From NCBI RefSeq assembly GCF_030150205.1, contig NZ_JASLGT010000034.1:1-64000 (forward strand): 64,000 nucleotides of DNA, in the 5' to 3' direction. This document shows, one piece after another, positions 26,764 to 34,653 of this stretch. Source of the stretch: Niabella sp. GTDB lineage: Bacteria > Bacteroidota > Bacteroidia > Chitinophagales > Chitinophagaceae. Below the pieces are notes generated by a model. It saw only the letters and a list, made by a program, of their open reading frames with translations, did not search any database and was not told the origin of the DNA. How positions within the stretch are numbered: position 1 is the stretch's first letter; each line of letters begins with the position of its first letter. The position numbers and the translations under genes are program-made.

Positions 26764-26796
26764 CAAATTTAATATTGGTACACTGAACTTCGCAAA
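26764..26796 (-). promoter_or_regulatory. Promoter of the DUF4294 gene
   Basis: TTTG (26796-26793), 21 bp and TAAATTTG (26771-26764) on the minus strand. The element ends only 4 bp before the TTG start codon, which implies a leaderless or nearly leaderless mRNA. Confidence 0.5.
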
Positions 26797-26942
26797 GTAA
26801 CCGCAGATAGATCTGTTTTTGGGTGTTAATATTAATTTAATTTTTTTTAAGGTTTATTTTTTCAGAACCCGTTGCCCGTTTATTTTTGAAACAGAAACCT
26901 TAAAATTAATCTATTTATCAAATAAATGCCGATACGTTTTAT

Positions 26943-27650
26943 ATGAAACCTGTGAACGCTTTTTTGTTCCTCCTGGTCATGGGCTGCTTTCAATATACCA
27001 CAGCGCAATCCTCTAAAATAGCTGACTATTTTAAACGGGAAATTCCCAAAGGTTGGGTGTCTGATACATTGATAACCGGTGATCTGAATAAGGATCAGCA
27101 ACCGGACGTGGTACTCGTTATACGGAATACCAGCGCCGCTAATTTTAAGATCCACGATGGACTGGGGCAGGATACACTGGATCTGAACCCGCGTCGTTTA
27201 CTGATCTATTTTAAGGAGGGGAAGGGCTACCGGAAGGTTTTGAGTACCGATCAATTTCTGCCATCTGTAAACAGTGATATCAACCCCTGCCTGTCTGACC
27301 CCTTTGTTGATGGAAGCATTGGAATTAATAAAGGGGTGCTAAAAATGGGGTTCCATTACTGGCTGAGCTGTGGCAGTTATGAGGTTACAGATTGGGATTA
27401 TACCTTCCGGTTTCAGCAGGGCCGGTTTGAACTGATCGGACTGGATGTGTCATCAATGCACCGGGCAAGCGGGGAAATGTCAACCACCAGTTACAATTTT
27501 ATGACCGGCAAAAAGCAGGAAATCTTTGGCGGAAATGAGTTCTTTCCCGAAAAGGATCATCCCAAGGAACGCTGGTCTTTCATAAAGAAGCACCCGTTAT
27601 TTGATCTGGCGTCCATGACGGGCCAGACCGTAAAGAACAGGGATTGGTAG
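26943..27650 (+). CDS. Secreted protein of unknown function, FG-GAP-like opening
   Basis: 235 aa with a signal peptide (about 1-21). The early segment ITGDLNKDQQPDVVLVI resembles an FG-GAP/VCBS-type calcium-binding loop, where a protein compares itself with integrin-like repeats, but only one copy is seen. The rest is beta-rich (PCLSDPFVDGSIGI, FHYWLSCGSYEVTDWDYTFRF). The family was not recognised. It is divergent from the DUF4294 gene across about 180 bp. Confidence 0.6.
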   Translation: MKPVNAFLFLLVMGCFQYTTAQSSKIADYFKREIPKGWVSDTLITGDLNKDQQPDVVLVIRNTSAANFKIHDGLGQDTLDLNPRRLLIYFKEGKGYRKVLSTDQFLPSVNSDINPCLSDPFVDGSIGINKGVLKMGFHYWLSCGSYEVTDWDYTFRFQQGRFELIGLDVSSMHRASGEMSTTSYNFMTGKKQEIFGGNEFFPEKDHPKERWSFIKKHPLFDLASMTGQTVKNRDW

Positions 27651-27737
27651 GCCTCTTTAGTTCTTTGGCGGCAGCAGCTTCCGGCACAGCCCCGGCCATG
27701 GAGGAACCCTGAATACCGAATGCTGAATGCGCACACC

Positions 27738-28328
27738 TTATTTCTTATGCCTGGCTTCCAGTACTTCTAGTACATCCTTAAGTTCGAATCCTTTTGCCTG
27801 TAGCAGAACGAGGTAGTGAAACATCAGATCGGCGGCTTCACCAAGGAACAGCTCTTTATTATCGTCCTTAGCCTCGATCACAATTTCAACCGCTTCTTCA
27901 CCCACTTTCTGAGCGATCTTATTGATGCCTTTTGCAAATAAGGAGGCTGTATACGATTTTTCCGAAGGATTGTTTTTCCGGTCCCGGATCACCTTTTCCA
28001 ATGCCTGCAGCGAAAAGGTATCATTGGCGGTTCCAAAACAACTGGTTGTTCCGGTATGACAGGTGGGCCCTTGCGGATCGGCCTTGATGAGCAGGGTGTC
28101 TTCGTCGCAATCTGCCAGGATCTCTTTTACGAGCAAAAAGTTATTAGAAGTTTCCCCCTTGGTCCACAGGCGTTGTTTGCTTCGGGAAAAAAAGGTGACT
28201 TTCCCTTCCGCTTTTGTTTTTTCCAATGCCGCTGCATTCATAAATCCCAGCATCAGTACCTCCTGGGTAGTGGCGTCCTGGATGATTACCGGCGCGAGGC
28301 CGTCCGTGTATTTAGAAAAATTGATCAT
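27738..28328 (-). CDS. hisI: Bifunctional phosphoribosyl-AMP cyclohydrolase/phosphoribosyl-ATP pyrophosphohydrolase
   Basis: 196 aa, the HisIE fusion. The N-terminal cyclohydrolase (about 1-105) has EVLMLGFMNAAAL, WTKGETSNN and the zinc ligands DCDEDTLL and GPTCHTG..SCF. The C-terminal pyrophosphohydrolase (about 110-196) has KINKIAQKVGEEAVEIVIEA-type helices. It performs steps 2 and 3 of histidine synthesis. It is the last gene of the his operon. A 7-bp-periodic tract separates it from hisF. Confidence 0.96.
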   Translation of the reverse strand: MINFSKYTDGLAPVIIQDATTQEVLMLGFMNAAALEKTKAEGKVTFFSRSKQRLWTKGETSNNFLLVKEILADCDEDTLLIKADPQGPTCHTGTTSCFGTANDTFSLQALEKVIRDRKNNPSEKSYTASLFAKGINKIAQKVGEEAVEIVIEAKDDNKELFLGEAADLMFHYLVLLQAKGFELKDVLEVLEARHKK

Positions 28329-28340
28329 TTTTAAAATTTA

Positions 28341-28381
28341 GGTTCAGATTTCAGGTTCAAAGTTCCAGGTTTAAGTCTCAA
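28341..28381. repeat. 7-bp periodic tract between hisF and hisIE
   Basis: Six degenerate units of the TTCAGAT/TTCAGGT/TTTAAGT type start at 28343, 28350, 28356, 28363, 28370 and 28377. The steps are 7, 6, 7, 7 and 7. It fills most of the 64-bp gap. Confidence 0.7.
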
Positions 28382-28392
28382 CTGTTTGCAAA

Positions 28393-29148
28393 TTATTGCC
28401 GGACTGGAATATTGTTTTCGTTTAAATAATTTTTTAAGGAGCCGATCTCTATTTCCCCGAAGTGAAAAATACTGGCGGCCAGTGCTGCGTCTGCAGCTCC
28501 TTCCTCAAATACTTCCTTAAAATGAGGCATGGTTCCGGCGCCACCGGAGGCAATGACGGGTATTGAAAGCGCCTGGCTGATCTGCCGGGTAATGTCGATG
28601 GCGAATCCGCTTTTGGTTCCATCGTTTTCCATGGATGTTAACAGGATTTCTCCGGCCCCGAGATCCGTTACCTTTTTGGCCCATTCTGTTGCTACGAGGT
28701 CTGTAGCATTCCGGCCTCCATGGGTAACCACTTTCCATACGCCATCAAACAGTTTGATATCGATTGCTACCACCACACACTGGCTGCCAAAGTTTTTTGC
28801 CAGGTCGCTTACCAGCTGCGGGTTTCGTACCGCTGATGTGTTGACTGAAATTTTATCCGCACCGTGTTCCATTAATACGGATACATCCTCTACCGTATTA
28901 ATGCCGCCACCTACGGTGAAGGGAATATTGATGTGCGTAGCAATTTGGCGTACCAGCTCCGACAGCGTCTTCCGTTTATCAACGGTTGCGGTGATATCCA
29001 GGAATACCAGTTCATCGGCGCCTTCCGTACAATAACGCATGGCCAGTTCTACCGGATCACCGGCATCCCTCAGCTGTACAAAGTTGGTACCTTTTACGGT
29101 ACGTCCGTCTTTAATATCCAGGCAGGGTATGATTCGTTTTGCGAGCAT
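28393..29148 (-). CDS. hisF: Imidazole glycerol phosphate synthase subunit HisF
   Basis: 251 aa TIM barrel. The first strand has IIPCLDIKDGRTVKG (catalytic Asp), with VGGGI in the middle and SGGAGTMPHF near the end as phosphate-binding sites. It forms a heterodimer with HisH, takes ammonia from it and makes imidazole glycerol phosphate and AICAR. It is preceded in the operon by a four-helix-bundle gene rather than directly by hisA. Confidence 0.97.
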   Translation of the reverse strand: MLAKRIIPCLDIKDGRTVKGTNFVQLRDAGDPVELAMRYCTEGADELVFLDITATVDKRKTLSELVRQIATHINIPFTVGGGINTVEDVSVLMEHGADKISVNTSAVRNPQLVSDLAKNFGSQCVVVAIDIKLFDGVWKVVTHGGRNATDLVATEWAKKVTDLGAGEILLTSMENDGTKSGFAIDITRQISQALSIPVIASGGAGTMPHFKEVFEEGAADAALAASIFHFGEIEIGSLKNYLNENNIPVRQ

Positions 29149-29154
29149 ATTTCC

Positions 29155-29189
29155 GTTTAATGTTTGAAGTTTGATGTTGGATGTTTATT
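29155..29189. repeat. 7-bp periodic tract between the S23 gene and hisF
   Basis: Five consecutive 7-mers (GTTTAAT, GTTTGAA, GTTTGAT, GTTGGAT, GTTTATT) start at 29155, 29162, 29169, 29176 and 29183. The last overlaps the stop codon of the S23-type gene. Confidence 0.8.
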
Positions 29190-29586
29190 TCGATCGGCCG
29201 GCAAATTTCTGTCCCTTAATTACGGATTGATTTAAGTACGAAATAAACGCGGCTATTTTTGAGGATAAAATTTTGTAGTGTTCCATCAGTTCATTTTGAA
29301 GGAGTTCCTCTATATATTTTTGATCCAAAGCTGCATGCAGCTGTGAGCGGACCTCGCCAGCCGATCCTTTTGCGATACTCAGGAAATTTATAAATTCAAG
29401 TTTTGATGATCTTTCAAAGCCTTCTGCAATATTGTCCATAACCGATCTGGCCGCAGCCTTTATCTGATCACGGAACCTGTAGTCCGTACTAAACGGACCA
29501 GATTGGGTTAGCTCAAATATTCTTAAAGATAATTTTCGAACAGTCTGCCATATTTCCAGATCTTCAAAATTGGTTATTGTTGCCAT
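29185..29586 (-). CDS. Four-helix-bundle protein, S23/23S rRNA intervening-sequence protein family
   Basis: 133 aa. The core YRFRDQIKAAARSVMDNIAEGFERS..EFINFLSIAKGSAGEVRSQL is the signature of the S23/IVP family, first seen in intervening sequences of 23S rRNA genes. The proteins form pentameric four-helix bundles; their function is not settled. Here it lies inside the his operon between hisA and hisF, flanked by 7-bp-periodic tracts in opposite orientation. It has no known link to histidine synthesis and looks like an insertion. Confidence 0.9.
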   Translation of the reverse strand: MATITNFEDLEIWQTVRKLSLRIFELTQSGPFSTDYRFRDQIKAAARSVMDNIAEGFERSSKLEFINFLSIAKGSAGEVRSQLHAALDQKYIEELLQNELMEHYKILSSKIAAFISYLNQSVIKGQKFAGRSK

Positions 29587-29592
29587 ATCATC

Positions 29593-29617
29593 AAACTTTA
29601 AACGTCAAACCTCAAAC
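29593..29617. repeat. 7-bp periodic tract between hisA and the S23 gene
   Basis: AAAC recurs at 29593, 29600, 29607 and 29614, exactly every 7 bp (units TCAAAC-, TTAAAC-, TCAAAC-, TCAAAC-like). Relative to the tract on the other side of the S23 gene it is in the reverse-complement orientation. Confidence 0.8.
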
Positions 29618-29628
29618 GGAAATTTGTA

Positions 29629-30348
29629 TTAACGGTTGAATATCGCTAAGTCCTTCAAACTGATCCGGTTCTCATAAATCGCCTTTCCCACAATGGCTCC
29701 ATGGCAGCCGATGGCCTGCAGGCTTTCCAGGTCCTGTATGCTGCTCACACCGCCACTGGCAATCAGCTTCAGGTCTTTTATCGCATCCAGTATTTTTTTA
29801 TAAAGCTCATCAGCGCTTCCCTGTAAGAGTCCGTCCTTGCTGATGTCTGTACAAAAGAATTGCTGTATACCTTTTGTGCGGTAATGTTTTAAAAAATTAT
29901 AAATATTAATTTCTGTTGCCTCGGTCCAGCCTTTGATCATTATTTTTTCATCCAGAACATCGGCCCCCAGGATAAATTTTTCGACACCAAAGGCCGTCAG
30001 CCAATCCTGGAAAACTACCGGCTTTTTTACTGCCATGCTGCCCACAGCGGCATAAGCAGCTCCGGAATCAAACGTGATCTGTACATCTTTTTCACTGCTG
30101 ATTCCACCGCTAAAATCAATGACAAGGTTGGTTTTGCCGGCGATGTTTTCTAATACTTTCCAGTTGGCAACGCGGCCGGCCTTCGCCCCATCCAGGTCTA
30201 CCAGGTGCAGGCGTGTTAAGCCGGCATCTTCAAATTGCCGGGCTACTTCCAGCGGGTTTTCATTGTATATTTTTTTCTGGGTATAATCGCCTTTGCTTAG
30301 CCGTACGGCTTTACCTTCTATAATATCTATTGCGGGTATGATTTCCAT
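29629..30348 (-). CDS. hisA: ProFAR isomerase HisA
   Basis: 239 aa TIM barrel. IIPAIDIIEGKAVRLSKGDY holds the catalytic Asp, with IDFSGGISS in the centre and a second catalytic Asp in CTDISKDG. It converts ProFAR to PRFAR. Its start codon overlaps the hisH stop by one base (TAATG), indicating translational coupling. Confidence 0.97.
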   Translation of the reverse strand: MEIIPAIDIIEGKAVRLSKGDYTQKKIYNENPLEVARQFEDAGLTRLHLVDLDGAKAGRVANWKVLENIAGKTNLVIDFSGGISSEKDVQITFDSGAAYAAVGSMAVKKPVVFQDWLTAFGVEKFILGADVLDEKIMIKGWTEATEINIYNFLKHYRTKGIQQFFCTDISKDGLLQGSADELYKKILDAIKDLKLIASGGVSSIQDLESLQAIGCHGAIVGKAIYENRISLKDLAIFNR

Positions 30349-30932
30349 TATAATGCTAAAAAGTTTCTTAATATCTGTTCTCCGGCTTCTGCGCTCTTTT
30401 CGGGGTGGAATTGCACCCCATAAAAATTATCGCGGTATATGGCACTGCTGAATTCCGTTGCATAGCTGGTGGTAGCAATAGTTGCCGGGTTCAGCACCGC
30501 ATAATAACTGTGTACAAAATAGCACCAGGAATCCTGCGGCACATTTTTGAACAAGGGGTTTTCTTTGGTGTGAATACGGTTCCAGCCCATTTGCGGGATC
30601 TTCAGATCGGGGCTCACAAATTTCTTAACGGCTACATCAAAAATGCCCAGACAGGCTGTGTCGTTTTCCTCGCTATGCGCGCAGAGTAGCTGCATACCCA
30701 AACAAATACCCAGCAAGGGTTGGCGGGCTTCCCGGATCAGTTGGTCCAGTTTCCGCTCTTTCAGATAATGCATCGCCGTACTGGCTTCCCCCACACCAGG
30801 GAAGATGAGCTTATCTGCTGAACGGATCGCTTCCGGATCGTCGGTAACGGTAGCCGTTACCCCAATGCGCTCCAGCGCAAAAAGCACGGATTGAATATTG
30901 CCGGCGTTGTATTTTATAATTACTGTGTCCAT
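30348..30932 (-). CDS. hisH: Imidazole glycerol phosphate synthase glutaminase subunit HisH
   Basis: 194 aa from the ATG at 30932 (MDTVIIKYNAGN), the usual family start; the frame runs 15 codons further upstream into the periodic tract. The nucleophile elbow is GICLGMQLL (Cys about 78) and the His-X-Glu pair is FHPEKS near the end. It hydrolyses glutamine and passes ammonia to HisF. It is coupled to hisA by a one-base overlap. Confidence 0.96.
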   Translation of the reverse strand: MDTVIIKYNAGNIQSVLFALERIGVTATVTDDPEAIRSADKLIFPGVGEASTAMHYLKERKLDQLIREARQPLLGICLGMQLLCAHSEENDTACLGIFDVAVKKFVSPDLKIPQMGWNRIHTKENPLFKNVPQDSWCYFVHSYYAVLNPATIATTSYATEFSSAIYRDNFYGVQFHPEKSAEAGEQILRNFLAL

Positions 30933-30938
30933 TTTCTT

Positions 30939-30993
30939 GTTGATGTTTGAAGTTTTTTGTCTGAGGTGTAACATCAAACCTCAAACGATAAAC
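30939..30993. repeat. Head-to-head 7-bp periodic tracts between hisB and hisH
   Basis: GTTG, GTTT, GTTT, GTCT and GTGT start at 30939, 30945, 30952, 30959 and 30966 (steps 6, 7, 7, 7). They are followed in the opposite orientation by AAAC at 30976, 30983 and 30990 (steps 7, 7). The two halves can pair as an inverted repeat around 30970. Confidence 0.75.
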
Positions 30994-30997
30994 GGTT

Positions 30998-32137
30998 CTA
31001 CAACATTCCTTTCGTGCTGGGCAACTGATCATTGCCCGGCGTTCTTTTAATGGCCATTTTTATAGCCTTTGCCAATGCTTTGAAAATGGCTTCTATCTTA
31101 TGATGCTCGTTTTCGCCTTCGGCCTTAATGTTCAAATTCATCTTTGCCGCATCACTAAGTGATTTGAAAAAGTGGTAAAACATTTCGGTGGGCATTTCGC
31201 CGATCTTTTCGCGTTTGAAGGATGCATCCCAAACCAGCCAGGGGCGTCCCCCGAAGTCCAGCGCCACTTGTACCAGGGCATCATCCATGGGCAAACAAAA
31301 ACCGTAGCGCTCAATGCCTGCCTTATTTCCCAATGCCAACCCTAATGCTTCTCCCAGAGCGATGGCCGTGTCTTCGATCGTATGATGCTCATCAATATGG
31401 AGATCTCCCTTGGTTACAATGCCCAGGTTCATGCCACTGTGGCGACCCAGCTGGTGCAGCATATGATCAAAAAAGCCAAGACCCGTATCAATGGAACATT
31501 GTCCCGTTCCATCGAGGTTGATATCGATCTTTATTTTTGTTTCATTGGTATTGCGCTCATGTGTTATCACCCTCGATTGCAGCTGAAGCAATGCATAAAT
31601 ATCCTGCCAGTTGGTGGTTTTTAAAGCAATGGTGGATTCCAGCTCTTTTGCAGAATCTGAGATCTCCGCAGCTCCCAGGGTTTCATCCTGTACCAGCCAG
31701 ATGCCTTTGCAGCCCAGGTTCTTCGCCAGCTGGATATCGGTAATGCGGTCACCAATCACATAAGAGCCTGCAAGATCGTATCCTGGGTTGTTGATATATT
31801 TTGTAAGCATTCCGGTTGCCGGCTTGCGGGTGGGCGCATTTTGTTCAGGATACGAACGATCAATAAATACTTCGCTGAAGTGGATGCCGTCTGCTTCCAG
31901 GTTACGCATAACCAGGTTCTGGGTAGGCCAGAAGGTCTCTTCGGGGAATGCTTCGGTGCCCAGCCCGTCCTGGTTGGTTACAATCACCAGTTCATAGTCC
32001 ATCTCTTTTGCAATTTTACCCAGCCAGGTAAACATCCCTGGATAAAACGTTACTTTATCAATAGAATCCAGTTGGTAGGTAGGGGGCGCTTCGTAAATCA
32101 ATGTTCCATCCCTGTCGATAAACAATACTTTTTTCAT
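30998..32137 (-). CDS. hisB: Bifunctional histidinol-phosphatase/imidazoleglycerol-phosphate dehydratase
   Basis: 379 aa. The N-terminal HAD phosphatase (about 1-165) has FIDRDGTLIYE with the nucleophile Asp pair. The C-terminal dehydratase (about 190-379) has FFDHMLHQLGRHSG, the DEHHTIEDTAIALG metal site and HHKIEAIFKALAKAI. It carries out steps 7 and 9 of histidine synthesis. Its start lies 2 bp after the hisC stop. Confidence 0.97.
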   Translation of the reverse strand: MKKVLFIDRDGTLIYEAPPTYQLDSIDKVTFYPGMFTWLGKIAKEMDYELVIVTNQDGLGTEAFPEETFWPTQNLVMRNLEADGIHFSEVFIDRSYPEQNAPTRKPATGMLTKYINNPGYDLAGSYVIGDRITDIQLAKNLGCKGIWLVQDETLGAAEISDSAKELESTIALKTTNWQDIYALLQLQSRVITHERNTNETKIKIDINLDGTGQCSIDTGLGFFDHMLHQLGRHSGMNLGIVTKGDLHIDEHHTIEDTAIALGEALGLALGNKAGIERYGFCLPMDDALVQVALDFGGRPWLVWDASFKREKIGEMPTEMFYHFFKSLSDAAKMNLNIKAEGENEHHKIEAIFKALAKAIKMAIKRTPGNDQLPSTKGML

Positions 32138-32139
32138 TT

Positions 32140-33213
32140 TCAGGAGGTGTATGCTTTTAATGTATCAATTAAAATACGGTTTTCGTTTTCGGTGCCTACC
32201 GTAATGCGCAGGCAATCTGCACACCCGGGAACGTTGCTGCGGTTGCGCACGATGATGCCTTTTTGCTGCAGGTACTTAAAAATTTCGTTTGCACCGGTCA
32301 TTTTTACCAGCAAAAAGTTCGCATCCGAAGGATACACTTTTTGTGTGAAAGGAAGTTGGTTTAATTCGCCCTCCAGCCAGCTGCGCTGTTCTATGCAATC
32401 GCGGATCCAGGTATTTACCTGGTCGATATTTTGCAATCCCTGCAAGGCCAGTTCCTGGGTGGCAATATTAATATTGTACGGGTATTTGACATTATTCATT
32501 AGCTGGATGATTTCTTTGCCGGCAAATGCTAATCCAAGGCGTAATGCTGCCAATCCCCATGCTTTTGAAAGGGTTTGCAATACCACCAGGTTGGGGTGAT
32601 CTGCCAGCTGAAGTGACAGGGTTTTTTGCCTGGCATAATTGATATAGGCTTCGTCCACTACCACAATGCCGTCAAAATTATTCAGGATCATTTCAATATC
32701 CTGACGGGTAACACTGTTGCCGCTTGGGTTGTTTGGCGAACAAATAAAAATGATCTTCGTATGCTCGTCGACGGCATCAGCAATGGCCTGTATATCCATC
32801 TGGAAATCGGCATTCAGCGGTACCTCTTTTACTTTTATGTTGTTAATGGCGGCCGCCACACCATACATGCCATAGGTAGGAGGCAGGGTAATAATATTGT
32901 CAAAGCCCGGCTCGCAAAAAATACGGATCAGTACATCGATGGCCTCATCACTTCCATTTCCGGTAAAAATGTGCTCCACCGGAATCCCTTTAATAGTGCT
33001 AATGCGCTGCTTGAGCTTTGCTTGTACCGGGTCCGGGTAACGGTTAAGTTGTTCGCGCTGTTCATTAATGTTGAGCGTTACCGGTGAACCAATGGCATTT
33101 TCATTGGCATCTAACATCACGCTGGCTTCGCCGCTGAACTCATGACGCGCGGTGGAATAGGGCGCAAGGTTCTTAATGTTTTCCCGTACTAAATATTCTA
33201 AATTAAATTCCAT
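32140..33213 (-). CDS. hisC: Histidinol-phosphate aminotransferase
   Basis: 357 aa, fold-type I PLP enzyme. It has the LDANENAIGSP opening, GNGSDEAID, PPTYGMYGVAA, VVVDEAYINY and the PLP lysine in LSKAWGLAALRLG. It transaminates imidazole acetol phosphate to histidinol phosphate. A periodic tract fills the gap to hisD. Confidence 0.96.
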   Translation of the reverse strand: MEFNLEYLVRENIKNLAPYSTARHEFSGEASVMLDANENAIGSPVTLNINEQREQLNRYPDPVQAKLKQRISTIKGIPVEHIFTGNGSDEAIDVLIRIFCEPGFDNIITLPPTYGMYGVAAAINNIKVKEVPLNADFQMDIQAIADAVDEHTKIIFICSPNNPSGNSVTRQDIEMILNNFDGIVVVDEAYINYARQKTLSLQLADHPNLVVLQTLSKAWGLAALRLGLAFAGKEIIQLMNNVKYPYNINIATQELALQGLQNIDQVNTWIRDCIEQRSWLEGELNQLPFTQKVYPSDANFLLVKMTGANEIFKYLQQKGIIVRNRSNVPGCADCLRITVGTENENRILIDTLKAYTS

Positions 33214-33226
33214 ATTGTTCTTGTTT

Positions 33227-33275
33227 CTGAAAACTGACTGCTAAAAGCTAATTGCTTATTTCTGATTGCTGATAC
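33227..33275. repeat. 7-bp periodic tract between hisD and hisC, running into hisD
   Basis: Seven units CTGAAAA, CTGACTG, CTAAAAG, CTAATTG, CTTATTT, CTGATTG and CTGATAC start at 33227, 33234, 33241, 33248, 33255, 33262 and 33269, all exactly 7 bp apart. The last three lie inside the hisD reading frame and encode its final residues and stop codon. Confidence 0.85.
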
Positions 33276-34536
33276 GCACCTTAACGGCATTGCTATGCGC
33301 CTGTAACCCTTCGGCTTCGGCCATGGTAGTTACAGTGCCTGCAATATTTTTCAAGCCTTTTGCGGTCAATTGCTGGAAGGTGATCTTTTTATAAAAGCTG
33401 TCGAGCGAAACGCCGCTGTAGGCTGTCGCGTAACCGTTCGTGGGTAGTGTGTGATTGGTGCCGCTGGCATAGTCTCCAACGCTTTCGGGAGAGTGGTTAC
33501 CGATGAAGACAGAACCTGCAGCTGTAATAGCTTTTAAAAGATCATTGGTGATCTTGCAGGCCAGGATCAAATGTTCGGGCGCATAGAAATTAGATAACGC
33601 AACCGCCTCTTTAAGATTTTTTATCACCACGATCCGGGAATGTTCCAGTGCTTTGGCAGCAATGTCTTTCCGGGGCAGGACTTTCAGCTGCGCTGTAACG
33701 GCCTTTTCTATTTTTTTCACCATACCCGCCTGCGTGGTAATGCAGATCACCTGTGAGTCGGGCCCATGCTCTGCCTGTGCCAGCAGATCTGCCGCCACAA
33801 AATCGGGATTGGCCGTGTTATCGGCAATAACCAGTACTTCTGAAGGCCCGGCCGGCATATCAATGGCCACGCGGTTTTGCACCAGCTGTTTAGCTGTGGT
33901 TACATATTGATTGCCCGGGCCGAATATTTTGAAAACCCTGGGAATACTTTCTGTTCCATAAGCCATTGCAGCAATGGCCTGCGCACCTCCAATTTTAAAT
34001 ATCTGCTGAATGCCACATAATGAGGCTGCATAAAGAATGGCGGGGTGTACCTGTTGCGCTTTATTACAGGGCGTACATAATACCACTTCCTTACAGCCGG
34101 CAAGGCGGGCGGGCAAGCCCAGCATCAGCACTGTGGAAAATAAAGGTGCGGATCCTCCCGGGATGTATAGACCTACTTTTTCAATAGGGCGGCTTTCGCG
34201 CCAGCAGGTAATGCCTTCCATGGGAACGATTTTTTTGGAGGCTTCCTTTTGCGGCCGGTGAAAGGCCTCAATGTTCTTTTTGGCCTGTTTTAAGGCGGCT
34301 TTTAACTGCGGGGTAATGTATTTTGCGGCTTCTTTTATTTCGGCATCGGTCACCGCAATCGATGTAAGCGACACGCCATCAAATTTTTTACTAAAGTCCC
34401 GCAGCGCTGCGTCCCCGTTTTTTTGAACAGCAGCCAGGATACCGGTTACTGCCGGAATGAGTTTCCGGTCGTCCTGAAGCGGGCGGGCGCAGATCTCAGA
34501 CCAAAGATCGGGGGTGGGATATTTATAAAATTTCAC
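33256..34536 (-). CDS. hisD: Histidinol dehydrogenase
   Basis: 426 aa with a GTG start. It contains GLYIPGGSAPLFSTVLMLGLPA, the DMPAGPSEVLVIAD segment, AQAEHGPDSQ (zinc and catalytic Glu-His) and PEHLILAC. It oxidises histidinol to histidine in two NAD-linked steps. The last residues (RISNQK) and stop codon fall inside a 7-bp-periodic tract, so the C-terminus may have been reshaped by it. Confidence 0.97.
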   Translation of the reverse strand: MKFYKYPTPDLWSEICARPLQDDRKLIPAVTGILAAVQKNGDAALRDFSKKFDGVSLTSIAVTDAEIKEAAKYITPQLKAALKQAKKNIEAFHRPQKEASKKIVPMEGITCWRESRPIEKVGLYIPGGSAPLFSTVLMLGLPARLAGCKEVVLCTPCNKAQQVHPAILYAASLCGIQQIFKIGGAQAIAAMAYGTESIPRVFKIFGPGNQYVTTAKQLVQNRVAIDMPAGPSEVLVIADNTANPDFVAADLLAQAEHGPDSQVICITTQAGMVKKIEKAVTAQLKVLPRKDIAAKALEHSRIVVIKNLKEAVALSNFYAPEHLILACKITNDLLKAITAAGSVFIGNHSPESVGDYASGTNHTLPTNGYATAYSGVSLDSFYKKITFQQLTAKGLKNIAGTVTTMAEAEGLQAHSNAVKVRISNQK

Positions 34537-34552
34537 TGTTTGCTATTTAAGT

Positions 34553-34587
34553 TAGATACGAGAGATGAGATCATAAGAAGTGAAACC
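34553..34587. repeat. Weak 7-bp periodic tract between hisG and hisD
   Basis: About five degenerate units (TAGATAC, GAGAGAT, GAGATCA, TAAGAAG, TGAAACC) are seen. The match is weaker than in the other tracts. The rest of the 117-bp gap shows nothing clear. Confidence 0.4.
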
Positions 34588-34653
34588 GGCGAAGCTGTCA
34601 TGAATAGATATACCATTTTATTTATACTACTCATTTTTTCACGATTGCCATCC

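Noticed and set aside
28341..33275. CRISPR array interpretation of the 7-bp tracts
   Set aside because: Units are 7 bp and degenerate, there are no 25-40-bp repeats with unique spacers, and no cas genes are in the window.
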